DNA of 64,000 bases from Cyanosarcina radialis HA8281-LM2 (GTDB taxonomy: Bacteria; Cyanobacteriota; Cyanobacteriia; Cyanobacteriales; CCAP-1448). The DNA is taken from contig JAHHHA010000015.1 in NCBI GenBank assembly GCA_019359615.1, forward strand, positions 1 through 64,000, written 5' to 3'. Of this stretch, positions 33,282 to 43,480 are shown in pieces. The notes beneath the pieces are model-generated. The model had not been told where the DNA came from. It made no database searches and saw only the letters and a list, made by a program, of their open reading frames with translations. Each line of letters begins with the position of its first letter. Positions within the stretch are counted from its first letter, which is position 1. The position numbers and the translations under genes are program-made.

Positions 33282-36119
33282 ATGAAATTACCTCGCTCGT
33301 TGGCGACAGCCTGTGCGATAGCACGTATCGCATTAACAAAAAAAGAACATAATGAAAAATCTAAGAAGTTTCAAGGAGTCCCACTCCGCTTAGTTTTGGT
33401 ATTACCCTTTTTGTTGCAAGTAGTTGGCGCAGTAGGATTAGTTGGCTATCTCTCTTTTAAAAACGGTCAGGAAGCAGTTAACGATCTGGCAGATAGATTG
33501 ATGGATAAAAGTAGCGATTTAGTCTCCGAACGTCTCGATAATTATTTAGAAACGGCTCAAAAGCTCGATCGAATTAATCTCCATGCGATCGATCTGGGAT
33601 TGCTAGATATAAAAGATCTCAAAAAAGCAGGTCATTACTTTTGGAGACAACTGCAAACTTATCCCGATATCAGCTATATTTCTTATGCTCTCAAAACTGG
33701 AGAATTTACTGGGGCTGGGAGAGTCGAGCCAGGTCATGGAGTGACGATCGAAGAACTTTCACCAGCGACGAAGTGGATTAATGAAGTCTATACAACAGAT
33801 AAGCTAGGCAATCGTAACAAATTATTGAAAGTATACGACGATTACCAACCGTTGACGGAGGTTTGGTATACGGACACAGTAAAAGCGAAAAAAACTGTTT
33901 GGGGGTCAGTATATAACTGGGATGACTCCCCTGAAATTATTTCTGTAACTATTAATAGTCCCATTTACGATCGCCAAGAGCGATTGTTAGGGGTACTTAG
34001 TATCGATCTGCTTTTATCGGGCGTTAGTCAGTTTTTAGAACAATTAAAAATTACTCCTAGCGGCAAAACTTTTATTATCGAACGCGATGGTTTATTTATT
34101 GGTAGTTCTACCAGCGAACAGCCTTTTACTTTAGTCAATAACGTCGCCAAAAGGCTCAGCGTCTTAAATAGTTCCGATCCTCAAGTTAAAGAAACATCTA
34201 AATATTTGCGGCAAGAGTTTGGCAATTTTGCGGCTATTAAAGACGAACAAAAATTAGAATTTTTCTTGCAAGGTAAACGTCAATTCGTTCGAGTTACCCC
34301 CTGGAAAGATGAATTTGGTTTGGATTGGTTGGTCGTAACTACTATCCCCGAATCAGATTTTATGGAGCAGATTAATGCTAACAACCAGACCACGATCGCT
34401 CTTTGTTTCGTCGCCTTATTAGTTGCTGTTTTATTGGGGTTAATTACTTCTCGTTGGATTACTCAACCAATTTTGCGTTTGGGTAAGGCTTCTCTTGCCA
34501 TTGCCCAAGGAGATTTGAACCAAGAAGTAGAAGTTAAAAGCATTGTCGAACTGAACGTCTTATCCCATTCTTTTAATGAGATGGCAAGGCAACTACAAGC
34601 TTCTTTTGCCGATTTAGCTAGTACCAATCAAGAACTCGATCGCACTAATCAAGAGTTAGAAATTAGAGTTCAATCTAGGACTGCCGAACTCCAACAAGCT
34701 AAAGAAGTAGCAGAACTAGCCAATCGTGCTAAAAGCGAATTTTTAGCTAACATGAGCCACGAACTCAGGACTCCTCTTAATGCCATCCTCGGTTTCTCTC
34801 AACTGCTGAATCGCGACTCATCCCTCAGTCGAGAACAGCAAGAAAACATTAATATTATCAATCGCAGTGGAGAACATTTACTATCATTGATTAACGATGT
34901 TTTAGATTTAGCTAAGATCGAGTCTGGGAAAATGACTCTTTATCCCATTGACTTTGACTTATATGTTTTGTTAGATTCGCTCTATGATATGTTAAGAATG
35001 AGGGCAGAAACTAAAGGGTTACAATTTATTATCGAACGAAGTGAGAATCTGCCTCGATATATTAACACGGACGACAAAAAGCTACGTCAAGTTTTAATTA
35101 ACTTATTAAGCAATGCCATCAAATTTACTGACAAAGGAAATATAATTCTTCGAGTTAGAAACCACGAGCAAGAAACAGATAAAATTTATAACATATTTTT
35201 TGATATTGAAGATACGGGTGCAGGAATTGCTTTTGAAGAATTAGAGCGCGTGTTTGAAGCATTCGTTCAGACAGAAATAGGTAAAAAATCTCAACAGGGA
35301 ACGGGTTTAGGCTTACCTATTAGTAAAAATTTTGTCGAACTGATGGGAGGCAAGATCGCTGTCAGTTCGCAATTGGGTAAAGGCAGTGTCTTTAAATTTA
35401 ATATCCAAGCGCAAGCAAGCGAAGCTAGCAAGATTGCCGGATATAAAAATACTAAAAGAGTTATTGGCATCGAACCAGATCGAAGCGAATATAGAATTTT
35501 AGTAGTAGACGATCGCCTAGAGAACCGTCTACTATTATTAAAATTACTCCGTCCGATTGGTTTCATAGTTGAAGAAGCTAGCAACGGGCGAGAAGCTGTA
35601 GAAATTTGGCAACAATGGCAACCCCATTTAATTTGGATGGATATGCAAATGCCAGTGATGAACGGGTATGAAGCCACCCAACAAATTAGATCTCATCTTC
35701 AGGGACAAGCGACGGCAATTTTGGCTCTAACCGCTAGCACTCTGGAATCCGAAAAAGCAGTCGTCCTAGCCGCAGGCTGCGATGACTTCGTTCGCAAGCC
35801 TTTTCGAGAAGAAGAAATTTTTGCTAAGATGGCTCAGTATTTGGGAGTTCGCTATGTTTATGAAGACATCTACTCGGAAGATACTTCTGAAGCCACAAGC
35901 ACCGAAAGATTAACCCCCGCAGCGTTAGCAGTAATGCCAGAAGAATGGTTGAGAGAACTAGCTGAGGCTGCTGCTGCCATTGACGAACAACAGATCGATC
36001 GCTTATTGTCCCAAATATCTCAAGCGGATCGAGATTTAGCCCGCTCGATTCAAATAGAAGTAGATGATTTTAATTTCGATCGCATTATGAACCTCGTTTC
36101 AGCCGCCTTAAACTCATGA
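33282..36119 (+). CDS. Hybrid sensor histidine kinase (Cache-HAMP-HisKA-HATPase-REC)
   Basis: A 945-residue membrane kinase. One helix at about 36-58 and a second at about 370-392 flank a Cache-like extracytoplasmic sensor. HAMP follows (about 392-445), then a coiled coil, HisKA with H493 ([11 protein letters not shown]) and HATPase_c with NAIKFTD, DTGAGI and GTGLGL boxes. A receiver domain (about 735-860) has D787, and a helical tail ends with the conserved-looking DDFNFDRIM. It overlaps the next gene (ATGA), so the two are translationally coupled. The first 25 residues come from DNA resembling the HIP1-rich repeat at 5030-5060, so the true start is uncertain. The ligand is unknown. Confidence 0.93.
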   Translation: MKLPRSLATACAIARIALTKKEHNEKSKKFQGVPLRLVLVLPFLLQVVGAVGLVGYLSFKNGQEAVNDLADRLMDKSSDLVSERLDNYLETAQKLDRINLHAIDLGLLDIKDLKKAGHYFWRQLQTYPDISYISYALKTGEFTGAGRVEPGHGVTIEELSPATKWINEVYTTDKLGNRNKLLKVYDDYQPLTEVWYTDTVKAKKTVWGSVYNWDDSPEIISVTINSPIYDRQERLLGVLSIDLLLSGVSQFLEQLKITPSGKTFIIERDGLFIGSSTSEQPFTLVNNVAKRLSVLNSSDPQVKETSKYLRQEFGNFAAIKDEQKLEFFLQGKRQFVRVTPWKDEFGLDWLVVTTIPESDFMEQINANNQTTIALCFVALLVAVLLGLITSRWITQPILRLGKASLAIAQGDLNQEVEVKSIVELNVLSHSFNEMARQLQASFADLASTNQELDRTNQELEIRVQSRTAELQQAKEVAELANRAKSEFLANMSHELRTPLNAILGFSQLLNRDSSLSREQQENINIINRSGEHLLSLINDVLDLAKIESGKMTLYPIDFDLYVLLDSLYDMLRMRAETKGLQFIIERSENLPRYINTDDKKLRQVLINLLSNAIKFTDKGNIILRVRNHEQETDKIYNIFFDIEDTGAGIAFEELERVFEAFVQTEIGKKSQQGTGLGLPISKNFVELMGGKIAVSSQLGKGSVFKFNIQAQASEASKIAGYKNTKRVIGIEPDRSEYRILVVDDRLENRLLLLKLLRPIGFIVEEASNGREAVEIWQQWQPHLIWMDMQMPVMNGYEATQQIRSHLQGQATAILALTASTLESEKAVVLAAGCDDFVRKPFREEEIFAKMAQYLGVRYVYEDIYSEDTSEATSTERLTPAALAVMPEEWLRELAEAAAAIDEQQIDRLLSQISQADRDLARSIQIEVDDFNFDRIMNLVSAALNS

Positions 36120-37942
36120 ACGATCCGCAGTTAAATTCCGACAGCAAAAATATTTTAGTAGTTGATGATACTATTGCTAATTTGCGGGTTTTGTCGGCGG
36201 CTTTAACCGAAAGAAACTATCAGGTTCGCTGCACTAAAAATGGTTCGATGGCTCTAATCGCCGCCCAAAAAGAGCCACCAGATCTGATTTTGCTAGATAT
36301 TAAAATGCCGGAAATGGATGGTTACGAAGTCTGCCAGCGACTAAAAGCTGACGCTCGAACTCGTGGTATTCCAGTCATTTTTTTAAGCGCTTTAGATGAT
36401 GTATTCGATAAAGTTAAAGCCTTTACCGTTGGCGGAGTAGATTATATTACTAAACCTTTTCAAATTGAAGAGGTTATTGTCAGAATCGAACATCAATTAG
36501 CTTTGCAGACAGCTAGAGCAGAAATCGCTCAGTTAAACGCTAGTTTAGAGCAAAAAGTCGAACAAAGAACGGCCGAACTAGAAAGAGTTATTAATCGCCT
36601 CAATCAAGAAATCGCTCAACACAAACAAACTCAGGAAAAACTACTCCATCAGGCTTTGCACGATGCCCTGACTGGCTTGCCCAATCGAACTTTGTTTATG
36701 GAGTATTTGCAAAAAGCTATCCAACGCCAAAAAAGAAACAAAGATTATTTATTTGCTGTTTTTTTTATCGATCTCGATCGCTTTAAAACCATTAACGACA
36801 GTTGGGGGCACGCAGTTGGAGATCGACTGTTAATGGCCATTTCTAGTATTCTCAAATGCTGCTGCCGCGAAGTCGATACTGTCGCTCGATTGAGTGGCGA
36901 TGAATTTGCCATTCTCTTGGAGGATTTACACGATCTGCAAAATGCGATCGCCGTTGCCGATCGATTATTAGATAAGCTAACATCTCCAATTCATATAGAC
37001 GAGCACAAATTGTTTAGTGGGGCTAGCATTGGCATTGTTTTCGGGACAGCAAACTATCAAAATGGCGTAGAAGTCCTGCGAGATGCCGATATTGCCATGT
37101 ACCGCTCTAAGGCTTTAGGCAAAGGCCGTTATACGATATTCGAGCGGGAAATGTACGATCGAACTGTTCATCTATCGCAAATAGAAATGGATTTGCGTTA
37201 TGCTTTAGAACGCGAAGAATTTCTGCTTTACTATCAGCCCATTGTCTCTCTTACTACGGACAAAATCATAGGTTTTGAAGCTTTAATCCGCTGGCAACAT
37301 CCAGAAAAAGGCTTAGTTTTTCCAGGCGATTTTATTGGGATTGCGGAAGATACGGGTTTAATCGTCCCGATGGGTGAATGGGTTTTGCGATCGGCTTGTC
37401 AACAATTACGCGCTTGGCAAGAAAAGTTTCCTAACTCTTCATCTATGCAGATCGGCATCAATCTTTCTAACAAACAAATCAAACAGTTCGATTTCGTCGA
37501 TAAATTAGCCAAAATTTTAGCTGATACTGGCTTAACTGGAGAAAACCTGAGATTAGAATTTACTGAGACGATGCTGATGGATCGTGGAGAAAAAACGATC
37601 GAACTATTGGCTCAACTCAAACAGCAAAAAATTCAACTCAGCATTGATGACTTCGGTACAGGTTATTCATCTTTAAGTTATTTACATAGTTTCCCTATCG
37701 ATGCACTCAAAATCGATCGCTCTTTTGTCAGCGGCATCGACGCTGAAAGCAAAAATAGCCAAATCGTGCAGACTATTATTACCTTAGCCCATTCTTTAGG
37801 AATTAAAGCGATCGCTGAAGGTGTAGAAACACCCGCTCAGCTAGCTCGATTAAAAAATTTGGGATGCGATGAAGCCCAAGGATATTTATTTTCTAAACCC
37901 GTCAGCGCCAGACAAGCAGAAGCTATTGTCGCTAGTAAGTAA
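36116..37942 (+). CDS. Response regulator with GGDEF and EAL domains
   Basis: A 608-residue protein: receiver domain (about 10-130, D61 in [13 protein letters not shown]), a coiled coil (about 135-180), a GGDEF domain whose active-site loop reads S260-G-D-E-F, and an EAL domain starting near E388-A-L. GGDEF domains make and EAL domains hydrolyse cyclic di-GMP. SGDEF is a tolerated variant. The EAL domain retains DDFGTGYSS and KIDRSFV, which suggests active hydrolysis. The start codon overlaps the stop of the hybrid kinase gene by four bases, so the kinase is the likely phosphodonor. Together they would link an external signal to c-di-GMP level. Confidence 0.95.
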   Translation: MNDPQLNSDSKNILVVDDTIANLRVLSAALTERNYQVRCTKNGSMALIAAQKEPPDLILLDIKMPEMDGYEVCQRLKADARTRGIPVIFLSALDDVFDKVKAFTVGGVDYITKPFQIEEVIVRIEHQLALQTARAEIAQLNASLEQKVEQRTAELERVINRLNQEIAQHKQTQEKLLHQALHDALTGLPNRTLFMEYLQKAIQRQKRNKDYLFAVFFIDLDRFKTINDSWGHAVGDRLLMAISSILKCCCREVDTVARLSGDEFAILLEDLHDLQNAIAVADRLLDKLTSPIHIDEHKLFSGASIGIVFGTANYQNGVEVLRDADIAMYRSKALGKGRYTIFEREMYDRTVHLSQIEMDLRYALEREEFLLYYQPIVSLTTDKIIGFEALIRWQHPEKGLVFPGDFIGIAEDTGLIVPMGEWVLRSACQQLRAWQEKFPNSSSMQIGINLSNKQIKQFDFVDKLAKILADTGLTGENLRLEFTETMLMDRGEKTIELLAQLKQQKIQLSIDDFGTGYSSLSYLHSFPIDALKIDRSFVSGIDAESKNSQIVQTIITLAHSLGIKAIAEGVETPAQLARLKNLGCDEAQGYLFSKPVSARQAEAIVASK

Positions 37943-37947
37943 ACTAC

Positions 37948-37972
37948 TCCCCGCTGCTACGCTGAGCGGGGA
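37948..37972 (+). terminator. Hairpin after the GGDEF-EAL gene
   Basis: TCCCCGCT and AGCGGGGA form an 8-bp stem with a 9-base loop, starting six bases after the stop codon. There is no clear T-run after it. It is a plausible terminator for the kinase/GGDEF-EAL operon. Confidence 0.55.
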
Positions 37973-38022
37973 ACTAAAGCAAGCCCTCCAGCGATCTCGC
38001 AAGTGTTTAACCGGATTTGATA

Positions 38023-40356
38023 TCAGGCGATCGCGCGAGGTTTGACTTGATAATTAAAATTGAAAGTTACCCAGTTATTGACATTTAGAGTGTAGGTATC
38101 AGCAGCAGTACCTATGGTTTCAGGAGCAATACCGCTAGCTTGATGTAAATCTTGCAATACAGCTTGAGCTACTTCTAAGGGGTTAGCTAACTCGATCGCT
38201 CCTGGTTGTTTGGTTTGATTTCCCATGGCCGCGATCGCATTAGTAAATGGCTCTGAAGAGCAGATCGAGTAGGTTTGCGCTAGTCCGGGAAAACCTTGAA
38301 TCTTCAATTCGTTAGCCGTATTCGGTTGGGGCCAGATTATGGTTTTTTCTGGGGGAATCGTTAGCCCTTCTAACTGACTAGAATCGGAGGCATACATAGT
38401 AAAGACATTACCGTTACTATCTAAAGCGAACAGCATCAAATAGAGCGGGCGATCGCTGTAATTCTCTATGCGATATTGAACGCGATCGCCTGCCAATAAG
38501 CTGGGGATGCCTTCGCCTGACAACAGACGTTTTCCAGCCGGATTGTTGGCTAATTTTTGATTGTTAAAGGGCGATCTGGTTGTTTCTTTTTCGATCGATA
38601 CTTGGACGACCGGTCCGCCTGTTTCTAGTGTCACTCTTACTCCCAACCGCGAAGATGTCTCATTGCCACTCAATCGCCATAACTTAGCTGCCAGCAACTT
38701 TTGCAACTTCGGACTGAGACGATTTACTGCTGACTTAATCGCTTCCGTTGGTTCGCCCATGGTATCGGCAATTAAATCGCCATTAGGAGAGAACAAGCCA
38801 TAACCCCCCGTGGAGTGTTGAGTGTTGAGTGTTGAGTGTTGAGTGAGTAATTCTCCCTCTCTCCCTCTCTCCCTCGCCCCATCTCCCCATCTCCCCATCT
38901 CCCCATCTCCCTTTCGCGCCTTGCCAAATAAATAGTCGGCCGGTTGCTCTCCAGCGGCTACGACTGATGCGACTAAAGGGATGTTACCTAAAGCACTGGT
39001 GGCATCTACCCGCTCGATTCGATCTAAACTCGCATCTAAGGCAATGGTTAAACCCACTTGACGGGGCAAAACTCGAATATATTCTCGTACTAGCTGCCCG
39101 ACTTGTAGCTCTGGGGTTTCTAAAGTGGGAGCGCCCAGCACTCTCGCTCTGGCTGTCAAACCTTCGCGCGATCGAATTTGCAATTGCAGCGGTTGTACAT
39201 CAGGTGAAGTGATATCGATCGCTTCGACGATCGAATTAATACCATAGTAAGCAACTAAGCGAGTAGGCAATCCTGCTAGCCACAAGAGAGCGGTTTTACT
39301 GCTATCTTCTACTGCGAGGGCTACACCATCGGCCCCGCTGCTCGGAACTGGGTTGAGATCGTATGCCAGTAATGAGGGCTGCTGGCTTCTCTGTCCGCTC
39401 AACTGGGGCTGTTGGTCTTTCCCAGCCAGTTGTTCTACGCTTTCAGCCGCTCGATTGAAACCGATCTGAATTGTCGTTGGCGAAGTGGCTTGCCAGAGAT
39501 ATTGAGTTAAAGCATAGGTAAACAATCCGGCGCTGAATCCTCCCCAGGCGGCTTCGGTAGCAGGACAATTGGGGGCCGAGGCCGCTAGCACCACTCCTGG
39601 CATCGATTGGCGCTCTAGGTCTGTAGGAGATAACTTCAGCTTCTCCATTAGTTGCTGCTGAACTGCTAATGCCTCCTCGCTCGGTTGCTCGATGGTAAAT
39701 TCTGGCAGAGAGCGAATTCTCAAGTTGCCCTGCAATCGGTCTGAAGCATCGGCATAGCTGGTATCGAGTACCGTCGTTACTCGGTCTGTAGGTAGCGATC
39801 GCAACAGCAATAATAAGGTTTTTTCCAACAGGTTATTTACCACGGGCACTCCCTTGTGATAGAGAATGCCATCGACGGGCACTAAGGAGTTAGTTTTAGA
39901 TATGGAATTTGTAGAGACGCGAGTTCTTGCTTCTTTATTTGGATTTGCTGCCCCATCGAGATCGATCCGGCTCCCGTAACCGCTGAAATGGAACAGCACC
40001 ACATCGCCCGCTACAGCCTGTTGAGTCAGATGTTCCCAGAAGGCAGTTTCAATATTTTGTCTGGTAGCTTCTTTATTTGTCAGAGTCAGAATATCTTGGG
40101 GGAGGAAGCCAAAACGATGAATCAAAAGTTCTCTTTGCAGTTCGACATCGGTGAGGCAACCTCCTAAAGAGGCAATTCGCGGATATTGGTTAATTCCTAC
40201 CAATAGGGCTAGTTTCCGCCCAGTTGGTTGCGCCAAAGCTCGATAGTAGCGATCGATTAAAGGCATTCCCAAAGAGGGAGCTACCAGCCCAGTTTCGCCT
40301 AGTGCCGTAGCTGCTAGCAGCCAGCTAGCCTGTTGCAAAAATCTCCGCCGCTTCAT
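38023..40356 (-). CDS. Caspase-like (peptidase C14) protein, Tyr/Ser variant
   Basis: A 777-residue protein with a Tat-like N-terminus (KRRRFLQQ, then a hydrophobic stretch) and a caspase-fold domain (about 46-340). The catalytic His-Gly pair of active caspases is replaced by Y127 in HFSGYGS, and the catalytic Cys by S200 in TVLDTSYAD. This is the YS type of cyanobacterial orthocaspase homologue, expected to lack peptidase activity. The C-terminal half has a DUF4384-like segment (about 600-690). Translated repeat DNA at 38805-38920 adds about 38 low-complexity residues near 480-517. The protein is probably exported and may act as a scaffold or ligand binder. Confidence 0.9.
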   Translation of the reverse strand: MKRRRFLQQASWLLAATALGETGLVAPSLGMPLIDRYYRALAQPTGRKLALLVGINQYPRIASLGGCLTDVELQRELLIHRFGFLPQDILTLTNKEATRQNIETAFWEHLTQQAVAGDVVLFHFSGYGSRIDLDGAANPNKEARTRVSTNSISKTNSLVPVDGILYHKGVPVVNNLLEKTLLLLLRSLPTDRVTTVLDTSYADASDRLQGNLRIRSLPEFTIEQPSEEALAVQQQLMEKLKLSPTDLERQSMPGVVLAASAPNCPATEAAWGGFSAGLFTYALTQYLWQATSPTTIQIGFNRAAESVEQLAGKDQQPQLSGQRSQQPSLLAYDLNPVPSSGADGVALAVEDSSKTALLWLAGLPTRLVAYYGINSIVEAIDITSPDVQPLQLQIRSREGLTARARVLGAPTLETPELQVGQLVREYIRVLPRQVGLTIALDASLDRIERVDATSALGNIPLVASVVAAGEQPADYLFGKARKGDGEMGRWGDGARERGREGELLTQHSTLNTQHSTGGYGLFSPNGDLIADTMGEPTEAIKSAVNRLSPKLQKLLAAKLWRLSGNETSSRLGVRVTLETGGPVVQVSIEKETTRSPFNNQKLANNPAGKRLLSGEGIPSLLAGDRVQYRIENYSDRPLYLMLFALDSNGNVFTMYASDSSQLEGLTIPPEKTIIWPQPNTANELKIQGFPGLAQTYSICSSEPFTNAIAAMGNQTKQPGAIELANPLEVAQAVLQDLHQASGIAPETIGTAADTYTLNVNNWVTFNFNYQVKPRAIA
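38805..38920. repeat. Tandem repeats inside the caspase homologue gene
   Basis: The heptamer GAGTGTT (38813-38846) and the octamer CCCCATCT (38877-38911), with CCCTCTCT between them, lie within the coding frame. They are translated as a hydrophilic linker (GDGEMGRWGDGARERGREGE, then TQHSTLNTQHST). Both units occur elsewhere only between genes. Confidence 0.9.
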
Positions 40357-40414
40357 TGCTCAGGTTATAGGTAATAGCTAGGAGTTCAGAAGTTCAGAAG
40401 TTTAAGAAGTGTGG

Positions 40415-40442
40415 AGTGTTGAGTGTTGAGTGTTGAGTGTTG
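40415..40442. repeat. Heptamer tandem repeat (GAGTGTT x4)
   Basis: Four exact GAGTGTT units lie 60 bp upstream of the caspase homologue start, beside AGTTCAGA-type units. This is the same unit as in the coding repeat at 38813-38846. Confidence 0.9.
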
Positions 40443-40533
40443 AGTTAGGAATGCTCGCCCGCTTCGCCCTCTTCGCTCTCTTCGCTCTCTCCGCCCTCTC
40501 TCCTTCTCTCCTCCTAGACTAACTGTTACACGA

Positions 40534-41706
40534 TTAACTACGTTCCTGCATCGCCCGAATCAATTCGGCCGCTACTTCGGGGCGAGAAAACTCCTGCGGT
40601 GGTTTTTCTCCTTGGGATAGCATTTGCCGCACTTTAGTCCCCGATAGGTGAATCCGTTCTTCTGGCAGGCTAGGACTAGTTTTAGTAGTAGCCATTTGCA
40701 GGGTGCGGGTGCAGTAGAAAGCGTGCTCGAACATCATCGGCACGATGCCTAATTCCGATGGCTCGAACTCGTCAAAAATATATTGAGCGTCGTAAGTGCC
40801 GTAGTAGTCGCCCACCCCGGCGTGATCGCGACCGACAATGAAGTGAGTGCAGCCGTAATTTTTCCGCACTATGGCATGAAAAATTGCTTCTCTCGGCCCG
40901 GCGTAGCGCATGGCAGCGGGGTTAATCGCTAGAATTACTCGATCGTGTGGGTAGTAGTGTTCTAGCATGATTTCGTAGCAGCGCATCCGCACGTCAGCCG
41001 GAATATCGTCATCTTTGGTGGCCCCAACTAAAGGATGCAGAAATAAGCCATCTACGGTTTCCATCGCACATTTTTGAATGTATTCGTGAGCGCGATGAAT
41101 GGGGTTGCGGGTTTGAAAGCCCACAATGGTTTTCCAATTTTTTTGCACGAACAAGTTCCGAGACTCGGCTGGGTCGATTTGGTAAGCTGAGAATTGGGGA
41201 TGGGGATCTCGTTGCAGCAACCAAACCGGACCGGCTAGATTAATGGTTCCTTGATTGAAGACCACTTGCACGCCGGGATGTTTCACATCGTCGGTGAGAT
41301 AGACGTTAACCGCCTCGCGGGTTTTGTCGTAGGAATACTTTTGGGTCAATTCTAAGACTCCAATAAATCTACCCGTACGATCGTCCAGGCGTACCCATCC
41401 TCCTTCTTTCAGGGGTGCAGCTACCGATTCTTCAACTGAAAGGGTAATGGGGATAGACCACGGCAAGCCACTAGCTAGACGCATATCGGCAACTACCGAA
41501 TCGTAGTCTGATTTTTCCATAAAACCCGTTAAGGGACTCAAAGCGCCGATCGCGATCGTTTCCAAATCTGAAGTGGTGCGATCGTCTAGTTGCACTCTGG
41601 GGAGAGAATCAGCTTTATCTAAAAATACCTGACGTTGTTCGGGTGTAGCGATGCGATTAACTAGTTGACCGCCGTGCGGTGCAATGTTGCCTGGACGATG
41701 ACTCAT
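40534..41706 (-). CDS. sat: Sulfate adenylyltransferase (ATP sulfurylase)
   Basis: A 390-residue ATP sulfurylase, which makes adenylyl sulfate from sulfate and ATP in the first step of sulfate assimilation. The nucleotide-binding motif [11 protein letters not shown] and the [17 protein letters not shown] block are intact. The N-terminal PUA-like domain begins [12 protein letters not shown] 41706 is chosen because the frame remains open upstream only through repeat DNA and into the patatin gene. No APS-kinase domain is attached. It is cytoplasmic and stands as a single gene here. Confidence 0.95.
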   Translation of the reverse strand: MSHRPGNIAPHGGQLVNRIATPEQRQVFLDKADSLPRVQLDDRTTSDLETIAIGALSPLTGFMEKSDYDSVVADMRLASGLPWSIPITLSVEESVAAPLKEGGWVRLDDRTGRFIGVLELTQKYSYDKTREAVNVYLTDDVKHPGVQVVFNQGTINLAGPVWLLQRDPHPQFSAYQIDPAESRNLFVQKNWKTIVGFQTRNPIHRAHEYIQKCAMETVDGLFLHPLVGATKDDDIPADVRMRCYEIMLEHYYPHDRVILAINPAAMRYAGPREAIFHAIVRKNYGCTHFIVGRDHAGVGDYYGTYDAQYIFDEFEPSELGIVPMMFEHAFYCTRTLQMATTKTSPSLPEERIHLSGTKVRQMLSQGEKPPQEFSRPEVAAELIRAMQERS

Positions 41707-41860
41707 ATCGATTTGAGGGAGAAAATTGTTGCTGCAATTATCGATCCTATCAAGCTTTGGGGGACTTTTCAGACAATTCGCAATTCCCAATTCCCAATTC
41801 GCAATCTGTAAAAACGCGAGATCTTGTGTCTCTACAACTTCTGAACGTCTGAACTTCTTA

Positions 41861-43384
41861 TTAATAAGGACCGTATAACAGCACTTGATTAGCATAAACA
41901 TCCCAAAGTTTACCGAGGAAGAAGATACCAAATCGAGTCAAAGCTGAAACTCTAGAAGCTGCGGTCGGGCCTTCCGCTCGAAAAGTAGTCAATTGTTTTA
42001 AGAAGTCAACTAGATGGATTTGAATGATTCCTGCCGCTACAATTTCTGCGAACTGTTCGCCACCAGGTTCGATCTGACCTCGATAAATTCGGGTATATAA
42101 AGTAGAAGTATCGCTCCACAGATCGAATCCAGGATCGTCTTTGACATCTTTAAAGCCATCGAGAGTAAGTGGGTGTCCGGCAATATCTTTAAAGTAAAGG
42201 CGATAGAGCATTTTTTTATGAGTGGGATCTCCTTCATCAATAAATAGATTAAAACGTCCTTTTTCTATTGGCAGTTTGCCGCCTAATATTTCGCAATTAA
42301 TTTCACCTTCGACACTAGCATCGTGTTGTGGCTCGGTAATGAATTTTTCGACATCATCCATTTTAATGGTCAGTTCGACCATCAGATAAGAACCGTTATC
42401 CTCAGATTTAAATCCGGCTCTATAGTCAGATTCACCCAAAGTAATGTACCCTTTCATTTCTTCGGTAAATCTTAATTTTGTCATCGGCTCGGTTGGTATG
42501 CTACCGCCAGATTTAGTCGCGGTAATTCCTCGTTCTTGACACCACTCGCGGGCAAATTCTACGCCGCGATTAACCGATTCTTTAAATCGATCGCTACTGA
42601 GATTGATGAGATAATGCAGCGGGACTTCACCTTTGAGGATTTTTAGGTCGATATGGCGGCCGAATTCCCCTGACTGCCCAGCAGCGATCGCAGTATTATT
42701 GGCTTCAATCCGCCTCAAATCTTGCCGAAAATGTCCGTTAGCTGTGGTTTCAATAATCTGGAAATAGTTAGCGACAAAACCATCGTGCCATACCGGGCGA
42801 TCGCTCACCGTCCAAATAATCCACAACTCATCAGCGCCTCGCCTGATGGCTGCCATCAAGTTGGCATCGGTGAGATAAACTGCATCGATATAAAGATTGC
42901 CCTTAATTTCCACCGGGGGAAACCACATGGGCAAAGAACCGCAAGCCACCAGCAAATCTTCATTCATCTGGTTGGGGGGCAAAATTTCTAATTGATGCTT
43001 GGTAAAGTTATAAACGTTGAAAGTTGCCTCTTTAGAACTAGCTCTAATTACTTCCCAATCAAGCCCCCAAGATGAAAAAATATTTTCGCGCCATTTATCC
43101 ATTGTCAGGATCGATCGAGCATAAATCAGCTTTTGATATTGTCTCCAATTGAATTCGATCCCGTTGCGGATCGGGATGTTACGCCAATTGTCGGCCATTT
43201 GGGTTCCACTCATGCCTTGGCAGTACATGGCTAAATTGAAAGTTCCACCACTAGCACCATCGGCATGGTCGAATTCTAAGCCAACTTCGTCTAACCACAC
43301 TTGCAGAACCCCTGCTTGGAAGGCAACTTTTAAACCCCCTCCAGCCAAGATCAGCGATCGCTTTTTATTGCTATTAGCAAACAT
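41861..43384 (-). CDS. Patatin-like phospholipase with GMC-associated C-terminal domain
   Basis: A 507-residue protein. The patatin domain (about 8-290) has an oxyanion loop AGGGLKVAF, nucleophile S45 in GASGG and catalytic Asp D167 in IDAVY (usually DGG/DGA). This is a Ser-Asp lipid acyl hydrolase. Residues about 305-495 form a second domain ([14 protein letters not shown]..., then [17 protein letters not shown] and LTTFRAEGP). From memory, this domain is otherwise attached to GMC-type cholesterol-oxidase-like proteins. The GMC gene lies just upstream on the same strand (96 bp), so the two probably act together on a lipid or sterol-like substrate. No signal peptide is visible. Confidence 0.85.
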   Translation of the reverse strand: MFANSNKKRSLILAGGGLKVAFQAGVLQVWLDEVGLEFDHADGASGGTFNLAMYCQGMSGTQMADNWRNIPIRNGIEFNWRQYQKLIYARSILTMDKWRENIFSSWGLDWEVIRASSKEATFNVYNFTKHQLEILPPNQMNEDLLVACGSLPMWFPPVEIKGNLYIDAVYLTDANLMAAIRRGADELWIIWTVSDRPVWHDGFVANYFQIIETTANGHFRQDLRRIEANNTAIAAGQSGEFGRHIDLKILKGEVPLHYLINLSSDRFKESVNRGVEFAREWCQERGITATKSGGSIPTEPMTKLRFTEEMKGYITLGESDYRAGFKSEDNGSYLMVELTIKMDDVEKFITEPQHDASVEGEINCEILGGKLPIEKGRFNLFIDEGDPTHKKMLYRLYFKDIAGHPLTLDGFKDVKDDPGFDLWSDTSTLYTRIYRGQIEPGGEQFAEIVAAGIIQIHLVDFLKQLTTFRAEGPTAASRVSALTRFGIFFLGKLWDVYANQVLLYGPY

Positions 43385-43460
43385 CTTTCTAAAGTCCTTA
43401 ATTGAAACGAACCATAAATAGTATTAAATAGAGAAAAATTCTTAATTTTGACTTTTGTAC

Positions 43461-43480
43461 GGGCGCAATGCATTGCGCCC
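43461..43480. repeat. 20-bp palindrome GGGCGCAATG/CATTGCGCCC
   Basis: A perfect palindrome at the 3' end of the GMC gene, directly before its stop codon position. A close relative is at 58432-58459 (GTAGGGGCGCAATGC/TTTGCGCCCCTAC). It could act as a terminator but is a dispersed repeat. Confidence 0.75.

Noticed and set aside
41707-41931. 75-codon N-terminal extension of ATP sulfurylase
   Set aside because: It overlaps the patatin gene and repeat DNA; known enzymes begin near MSHRPG.
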